Positions 58,001-64,000 of a stretch of 64,000 nt of DNA are shown piece by piece (within the stretch, counting starts at the first letter, position 1; the number at the start of each line of letters is the position of its first letter). A program made the translations under genes and the position numbers. Origin of the DNA: Streptomyces sp. ERV7 (GTDB lineage Bacteria; Actinomycetota; Actinomycetes; Streptomycetales; Streptomycetaceae); NCBI RefSeq assembly GCF_001653515.1, contig NZ_LYOY01000040.1, positions 1,612,001 to 1,676,000 of the forward strand, given 5' to 3'. The notes beneath the pieces are model-generated. The model made no database searches, was not told where the DNA came from, and saw only the letters and a program-made list of their open reading frames with translations.

Positions 58001-58375
58001 TTGGCTGCTGAGCTGCACGTCGAGCTCGTCGCCGCGGACCGCAGTGTCTGGTCCGGCGAGGCCACCCTGGTCGTCGCGCGCACCACGTCCGGCGACATCG
58101 GCGTCATGCCCGGTCACCAGCCGCTCCTCGGAGTGCTGGAGTCGGGCCCGGTGACCATCCGTACGAGCGAGGGCAGCACCGTCGTCGCCGCTGTGCACGG
58201 CGGGTTCATCTCGTTCGCGGACAACAAGCTCTCCATGCTCGCTGAGATCGCGGAGCTCGCGGACGAGATCGACGTCCAGCGTGCCGAGCGTGCGCTGGAG
58301 AGCGCCAAGTCGGTCGAGGACGGCGCCGCCGAGCGCCGCGCCGAGGTCCGGCTGCGTACGGTGTCGGTGCGCTAG
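58001..58375 (+). CDS. atpC: ATP synthase F1 subunit epsilon
   Basis: 124 residues. N-terminal beta-sandwich (LHVELVAADRSVWSGEA, GDIGVMPGHQPLL) and C-terminal helices (ELADEIDVQRAERALESAK) that can insert into the head and inhibit ATP hydrolysis. TTG start after GAGGAG. Last gene of the atp operon. Confidence 0.96.
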   Translation: MAAELHVELVAADRSVWSGEATLVVARTTSGDIGVMPGHQPLLGVLESGPVTIRTSEGSTVVAAVHGGFISFADNKLSMLAEIAELADEIDVQRAERALESAKSVEDGAAERRAEVRLRTVSVR

Positions 58376-58396
58376 CACCCCGCCGAAGAGTTTTGC

Positions 58397-58448
58397 CCTC
58401 AGCCGCGGTCACGGGTCTGGAATCTTCCGGACCCGGCCGCGGCTGAGG
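58397..58448 (+). terminator. Long hairpin after the atp operon
   Basis: Outer 12-bp stem CCTCAGCCGCGG (58397-58408 with 58437-58448) and inner 6-bp stem CGGGTC, 21 bp after atpC. No T-run. Confidence 0.65.
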
Positions 58449-58513
58449 CGATGCAGGCACAAGTGACCGGGGCGATCCCCCGGCCCCGAAATGGAGCGAG
58501 GAGGTCGGTGTAG

Positions 58514-58960
58514 ATGACCCTCGTTCTGCTTGTGGGCGGCCTGGTCGTCGCGCTGGTACTGGTGGGACTCTTCGTCTTCGGTCTGCGCCGGCGGCTGATC
58601 CAGCGTTCCGGCGGGACCTTCGACTGCAGTCTGCGCTGGGACGTGCCCGAGGGCGGCGACCCCAGCGGCAAGGGCTGGGTGTACGGAGTCGCGCGGTACA
58701 GCGGTGACCGGATCGAGTGGTTCCGTGTCTTCTCCTACGCGCCTCGGCCGCGGCGGCTCCTTGAGCGCTCCGCGATCGAGGTCGTGGCGCGGCGCAAGCC
58801 GGCGGGGGAGGAGGAGCTGGCGCTCCTGTCCGACGCGATCGTTCTCGGCTGTACGCATCGTGGCGTGCGCCTGGAGCTGGCGATGAGCGAGGACGCGCTC
58901 ACGGGGTTCCTGGCGTGGCTGGAGGCGGCGCCCCCGGGCCAACGGGTGAACGTGGCGTAG
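58514..58960 (+). CDS. DUF2550 membrane-anchored protein
   Basis: 148 residues: one N-terminal membrane helix (about 3-24), a basic stop (RRRLIQRSGG) and a small cytoplasmic beta-rich domain with TFDCSLRWD, GVARYSGDRIEWFRVFS and LGCTHRGVRLELAMSEDALTGFLAWLE. This is the DUF2550 pattern, conserved in actinobacteria just after atpC and of unknown function. GAGGAGG before the ATG. Confidence 0.88.
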   Translation: MTLVLLVGGLVVALVLVGLFVFGLRRRLIQRSGGTFDCSLRWDVPEGGDPSGKGWVYGVARYSGDRIEWFRVFSYAPRPRRLLERSAIEVVARRKPAGEEELALLSDAIVLGCTHRGVRLELAMSEDALTGFLAWLEAAPPGQRVNVA

Positions 58961-59015
58961 TAGCTTTCCCCACCCCGCCCCTTCCCTGAATCCCTGCGGG
59001 CGCCGGTCGCCCTCA

Positions 59016-59129
59016 AGGGGCGCGGGGAACTGCGCGACCAGCCACGCACGGTCCGCGGCCGAGAGACCACCTGTTTTTCCGTTTGTCTGCGGGCCGTCGT
59101 GGGCTGGTCGCGCAGTTCCCCGCGCCCCT
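59016..59129. repeat. Long REP-like inverted repeat downstream of the chitinase gene
   Basis: Perfect 28-bp arms (59016-59043 and 59102-59129) containing GCGCGGGGAACTGCGCGACC, with a 58-nt loop. I recall GCGCGGGGAACTGCGCGACC as a motif found many times between Streptomyces genes. It lies between convergent DUF2550 and chitinase genes and may act as a two-way terminator. Confidence 0.85.
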
Positions 59130-59185
59130 AGATGCAGGGGGTCCGGGCAAGCGGGGGCGGGCCGCCTGCCCGGAATCTGGTTCGG

Positions 59186-61045
<1,860 letters not shown>

Positions 61046-61153
61046 GGAAGCTCCTCGAGTGAGGTCCGACGGGTGTGGGGTGGGACCCTGCTCCGCCCGG
61101 TGAGCACACGGCATAAGGGGGCACGCTCACCCAGCGGTGCCGTGAGCGTAGAA

Positions 61154-61186
61154 AGGTCTGGACCAAGCGTCAAGAGGTCCAGACCA
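61154..61186 (-). promoter_or_regulatory. Chitinase promoter 12-bp direct repeats (DasR-type)
   Basis: On the minus strand TGGTCCAGACCT and TGGTCTGGACCT lie 21 bp apart, 109-141 bp upstream of the chitinase start. Such pairs are established regulatory elements of Streptomyces chitinase promoters, linked to induction by chitin and N-acetylglucosamine signalling through DasR. Confidence 0.88.
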
Positions 61187-61203
61187 AGGGCCGGAAGTCG
61201 CCC

Positions 61204-61848
61204 TCAGACGCCCAACTCCTGTGCCAGTACGGCAGCCTGGACCCGGCTGCGCAGCTCCAGCTTCCCCAGCAGTCGGCTGACGTGCGTCTTCACGGTGGCC
61301 TCGGCCATCGCCAGACGCTCGGCGATCTCCGCGTTCGACAGGCCCTCGCCCAGGCAGGACAGCACCTCGCGCTCGCGCCGGGTGAGCGTGCCCAGCGCGG
61401 CCGGCGGCTCGGCCGGGGTCCGCGCCGCCGGGGCCGCGAACTCCGCGATCAGCCGCCGCGTCACAGCCGGGGCGATCATGCCCTCGCCGCGCGCCACCGT
61501 CCGTACCGCCTCGATCAGGTCCCTGGCGTCGGTGTTCTTCAGCAGGAACCCCGCGGCGCCCGCCCGCAGTGCCCCGAACACGTACTCGTCGAGGTCGAAC
61601 GTCGTCAGCACCAGGACGTCCGCGAGCCGCTCCGCGACCACCTGACGGGTCGCCGAGACCCCGTCGAGCCGGGGCATCTGCACATCCATCAGCACCAGAT
61701 CGGGCCGCAGTTCACGCGCGAGGCGCACCGCCTCCTCGCCGTCCGCGGCCTCCCCGGCCACCTCGATGTCCGGGGCGCTCCCCAGGATCAGGACCAGACC
61801 GGCCCGTACCGACGACTGGTCCTCCGCGACCAGCACCCGGATCGTCAT
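61204..61848 (-). CDS. NarL/LuxR-type response regulator
   Basis: 214 residues. Receiver domain with VLVAEDQ, phosphoacceptor Asp in LVLMDVQMPRLDG (about 54) and LLKNTDARDL (Lys). The C-terminal LuxR HTH is LTRREREVLSCLGEGLSNAEIAERL (about 152-176) plus VKTHVSRLLGKL. The ATG overlaps the kinase stop (ATGA), so both are co-translated. It lies directly upstream of the chitinase promoter on the same strand and could regulate it. Confidence 0.94.
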   Translation of the reverse strand: MTIRVLVAEDQSSVRAGLVLILGSAPDIEVAGEAADGEEAVRLARELRPDLVLMDVQMPRLDGVSATRQVVAERLADVLVLTTFDLDEYVFGALRAGAAGFLLKNTDARDLIEAVRTVARGEGMIAPAVTRRLIAEFAAPAARTPAEPPAALGTLTRREREVLSCLGEGLSNAEIAERLAMAEATVKTHVSRLLGKLELRSRVQAAVLAQELGV

Positions 61849-63059
61849 CTCTGCGACTCGCCTTCCTGGACGGGCAGTTCGGCCCGTACCCACCAGATCT
61901 CGCGGCCCTGCTCCGAGGGCTCGGGCCCCGACGCGAAGGTCCCGCCGAGCAGTACGGCCCGCTCCCGCATCCCCACGAGCCCCGCACCCGAGCCCGGCGC
62001 ACGCGGCCCGGGACGCTCACCGTCACCGTACGGGCTGCTCACCTCGACCGTCAGCGCCCGCCCGGTGTGCGCGAGCGCGGCGGTGACCGTGCCGGGGGAG
62101 GCGTGCTTGAGGGCGTTGGTCAGCGACTCCTGGACGATCCGGTACGCGGCGAGTTCGACGGGGGCGGGCAGCGCGGCCCCGGCCGGGCGCTCGTCCCGGA
62201 GCGTGAAGTCGAGTCCGCTGGAGGCGCCGTTGGTACGGGCCTGGGCGACCAGCGCGTCCAGCCCGGCGAGAGTGGGCGCGGCGGCCGGTTCGGTGGCGGC
62301 GCCGCTGTCCCGGAGCAGCCCGATCAGCCGGCGCATCTCGGCGAGCCCGTCCACGCTGTTCTCACGGATCACGGTGAGCGCCCGGCGGGTGGTGGCCGGC
62401 TCGTCGAGCGAGAGCGCCGCCGTGGAGTGGATCGCGATCGCCGAGAGGTGGTTGGCGACCATGTCGTGCAGCTCGCGGGCCATCCGGGCGCGCTCGGCCA
62501 CCACCGCCTGGGCGCGGTCCATCTCGGCGAGCAGCGCCGTCTGCTCGGCGCGCAGGGTGGCCGCCTCGGCCGCGTCCCGGTGGTTGCGCACCAGGGCGCC
62601 GGTGGTGGCGGGCGCGAAGCAGACGAGGCCGGTGACGATGCCGAGGAGCAGGGCCTGGGGGGTGCGGAACCAGGCGAGGTAGCCGATGGTCGTGGTCACC
62701 GTGATCAGCCCGGTGGTGACCGGGATGCGGCGGGCCGCCGCCGGGGTGCCGTAGAGGACGGCGGCGTAGACGACGTCCGTGAACATCAGGACCGTCGCCA
62801 GGTTGCCCGAGGTGAACTGGTCGGCGACCACCGCGGCCGTACCGCCGAGCAGGGCGATCCGCGGGCGGGTGCGGCGCAGCAGCTCCAGGGCCGCCATCGC
62901 GGTGAGCGGCACCAGCGTCCAGCCCCAGCGCAGGAGCCCGCTGCCCCCGGAGAACAGCCCGAGGGCCCACATCAGCAGACCGCCGGCCAGCCCGACGGCA
63001 GCGATGACGACGTCGAAGCGGTGGGGCCGGGGGAACGGGTTCACATACCCATGAAACAC
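61845..63059 (-). CDS. Histidine kinase, HisKA_3 (NarL-partner) type
   Basis: 404 residues. About five to six membrane helices in the first 170 residues, then a coiled coil and the phosphoacceptor His in ARMARELHDMVANHLSAI (about 204). The HATPase domain has LAAYRIVQESLTNALKHA (N box) and GSGAGLVGMRERAVLLGG (G box). Signals the downstream response regulator. The GTG start is the longest; a GTG five codons later (giving NPFPRPHRFDV) is equally likely. Confidence 0.93.
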   Translation of the reverse strand: MFHGYVNPFPRPHRFDVVIAAVGLAGGLLMWALGLFSGGSGLLRWGWTLVPLTAMAALELLRRTRPRIALLGGTAAVVADQFTSGNLATVLMFTDVVYAAVLYGTPAAARRIPVTTGLITVTTTIGYLAWFRTPQALLLGIVTGLVCFAPATTGALVRNHRDAAEAATLRAEQTALLAEMDRAQAVVAERARMARELHDMVANHLSAIAIHSTAALSLDEPATTRRALTVIRENSVDGLAEMRRLIGLLRDSGAATEPAAAPTLAGLDALVAQARTNGASSGLDFTLRDERPAGAALPAPVELAAYRIVQESLTNALKHASPGTVTAALAHTGRALTVEVSSPYGDGERPGPRAPGSGAGLVGMRERAVLLGGTFASGPEPSEQGREIWWVRAELPVQEGESQR

Positions 63060-63236
63060 GTGGTCGCGGCCCCGGGCGTCCTCGTACCGGGCGATCCGCC
63101 ACTACATCGAAGGATGCAGTGGCGTTTCCTCAACGCCGACGACGAGCGGGAGCGATCACGGGCCGACGCTGGAAGGGAGCCGGAAAAGGGAGCCCCGAAA
63201 GGGAGCCCGAAAGAGAGCCTGAGCGAGGAGAACGCC

Positions 63237-63902
63237 GTGATCGTCACACTGATCGTCGTCTGCGAGGTCGGTTTCTGGGCGCTGCTGGCCGGTGGCCTGG
63301 CACTGCGCTACTTCGCGAAGATGCCCAGGGCGTCGGTGGCGGTGCTGCTCTGCGAGCCGCTGCTCGAACTGCTGCTCCTCGTCGTCACCGTGATCGACCT
63401 GAAGAACGGCGCCGAGCCGGACTGGAAGCACGGCCTCGCCGCCGTGTACATCGGCTTCTCGGTGGCGCTGGGCCACTCCATGGTGAAGTGGGGCGACGCC
63501 TGGTTCGCGTACCGCTTCGCGGGCGGGCCCCGCCCCGCCAAGGCGCCGGCGGGCGGCACGGCCCGCGCGGGCCACGCGTGGCGGACCGCCGGGCGGGGCG
63601 CGGGGAACTGCGCGACCAGCCACGCACGGTCCGCGGCCGAGAGACCACCTGTTTTTCCGTTTGTCTGCGGGCCGTCGTGGGCTGGTCGCGCAGTTCCCCG
63701 CGCCCCTAGATGCAGGGGGTCCGGGCAAGCGGGGGCGGGCCGCCTGCCCGGAATCTGGTTCGGCTACCTCAGGCCGCTGTCGATCGCCGACATCAGCTCG
63801 CCCCCGGACGTGTCTCCGCTGAACTCCCAGAAGAACGCGCCCTTCAGGCCCTGCGTCTTCACGTACGACATCTTGCCCGCGATCGTCGACGGTGTGTCGT
63901 AG
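63237..63902 (+). CDS. Membrane protein whose 3' half is replaced by the chitinase repeat
   Basis: The first ~120 residues read as a conserved actinobacterial membrane protein: MIVTLIVVCEVGFWALLA, ALRYFAKMPRASVAVLLCEPLLELLLLVV, KNGAEPDWKHGLAAVYIGF, ALGHSMVKWGDAWFAYRF. GAGGAG lies 7 nt before the GTG. From about 63,595 the frame enters the duplicated REP/chitinase sequence, so the remaining ~100 residues are antisense-type reading and not a natural tail. In relatives I would expect further membrane helices here. It is a truncated gene by rearrangement or assembly. Confidence 0.6.
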   Translation: MIVTLIVVCEVGFWALLAGGLALRYFAKMPRASVAVLLCEPLLELLLLVVTVIDLKNGAEPDWKHGLAAVYIGFSVALGHSMVKWGDAWFAYRFAGGPRPAKAPAGGTARAGHAWRTAGRGAGNCATSHARSAAERPPVFPFVCGPSWAGRAVPRAPRCRGSGQAGAGRLPGIWFGYLRPLSIADISSPPDVSPLNSQKNAPFRPCVFTYDILPAIVDGVS

Positions 63903-64000
63903 CTCCACCAGTTGGAGCCGCAGCGGGCGTACGCCGTGCCCGCGATCGTCCCCGTCACCGGGCAGGCGCTCTTGAGGATCTTGTAGTCCTCGATCCCCTG
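63595..64000. repeat. 406-bp direct repeat, copy 2 (runs off the window)
   Basis: Same sequence as 59017-59422. The left boundary lies exactly at the GGGGCGCGGGGAAC edge of the REP-like arm. The true length is unknown because the window ends inside it. Confidence 0.9.
63764..64000 (-). CDS. Second copy of the chitinase C-terminus (partial)
   Basis: 79 codons identical to the end of the ChiC-type chitinase at 59186, with the same stop. The rest would lie beyond the window. Whether this is a full second gene, a fragment or an assembly artefact cannot be decided here. Confidence 0.6.
   Translation of the reverse strand, partial: QGIEDYKILKSACPVTGTIAGTAYARCGSNWWSYDTPSTIAGKMSYVKTQGLKGAFFWEFSGDTSGGELMSAIDSGLR

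Overview
This window is chromosomal DNA from a Streptomyces or a very close relative. It is about 70% GC, uses many GTG and TTG starts, and carries secreted actinobacterial enzymes plus a conserved block that I recall from the lon-to-atp part of the Streptomyces coelicolor core chromosome.

Layout. Positions 1-11,500 hold a response-regulator fragment, a spermidine-synthase-like protein, a rhomboid-like membrane protein, a lipoprotein, an acetyltransferase, the protease gene lon behind an HspR-type operator, a trypsin-like protease with a frameshift, a GH25 muramidase, an M4 metalloprotease and a MarR regulator. Positions 11,500-19,350 hold a PP2C-like phosphatase, a sensor kinase and a pseudokinase that run into each other at about 14,880, a TetR regulator, a diiron oxygenase gene broken by a 92-bp tandem duplication, and an intact ferritin-like diiron protein. 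Positions 19,384-24,858 hold a class B PBP/FtsW pair, a DUF6325 gene with a truncated partner, and the end-joining pair ligD-polymerase/ku. An MFS exporter follows.

Positions ~26,970-33,706 are accessory DNA: a reduced integrative element next to a tRNA-Arg(CCG). It encodes an acetyltransferase, a GntR regulator with three operators spaced exactly 37 bp apart, an XRE-sigma fusion, a protein I do not recognise, an HNH nuclease, an excisionase and a tyrosine integrase. Its left flank is 1.3 kb of non-coding DNA with a 37-bp inverted repeat and 14 CTAG-containing sites. No replication or transfer gene is visible.

Positions 33,900-58,960 are housekeeping: a single-domain response regulator, an NrtL remnant, lysA, hom-thrC-thrB, rho, an LCP ligase, rpmE, prfA-prmC-sua5, a phosphatase-like protein, glyA, a WecA-like transferase, atpIBEFHAGDC and a DUF2550 gene. 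Positions 59,000-64,000 hold a chiC-type chitinase with the classic chitinase promoter repeats, a two-component pair and a membrane-protein gene cut by an identical second copy of the chitinase 3' end that runs off the window.

Several genes show small lesions: a frameshift, a 92-bp duplication, a fused convergent pair, truncated nrtL and SHOCT-type genes, and a 406-bp repeat at the edge. Some may be assembly errors, so they are reported one by one.
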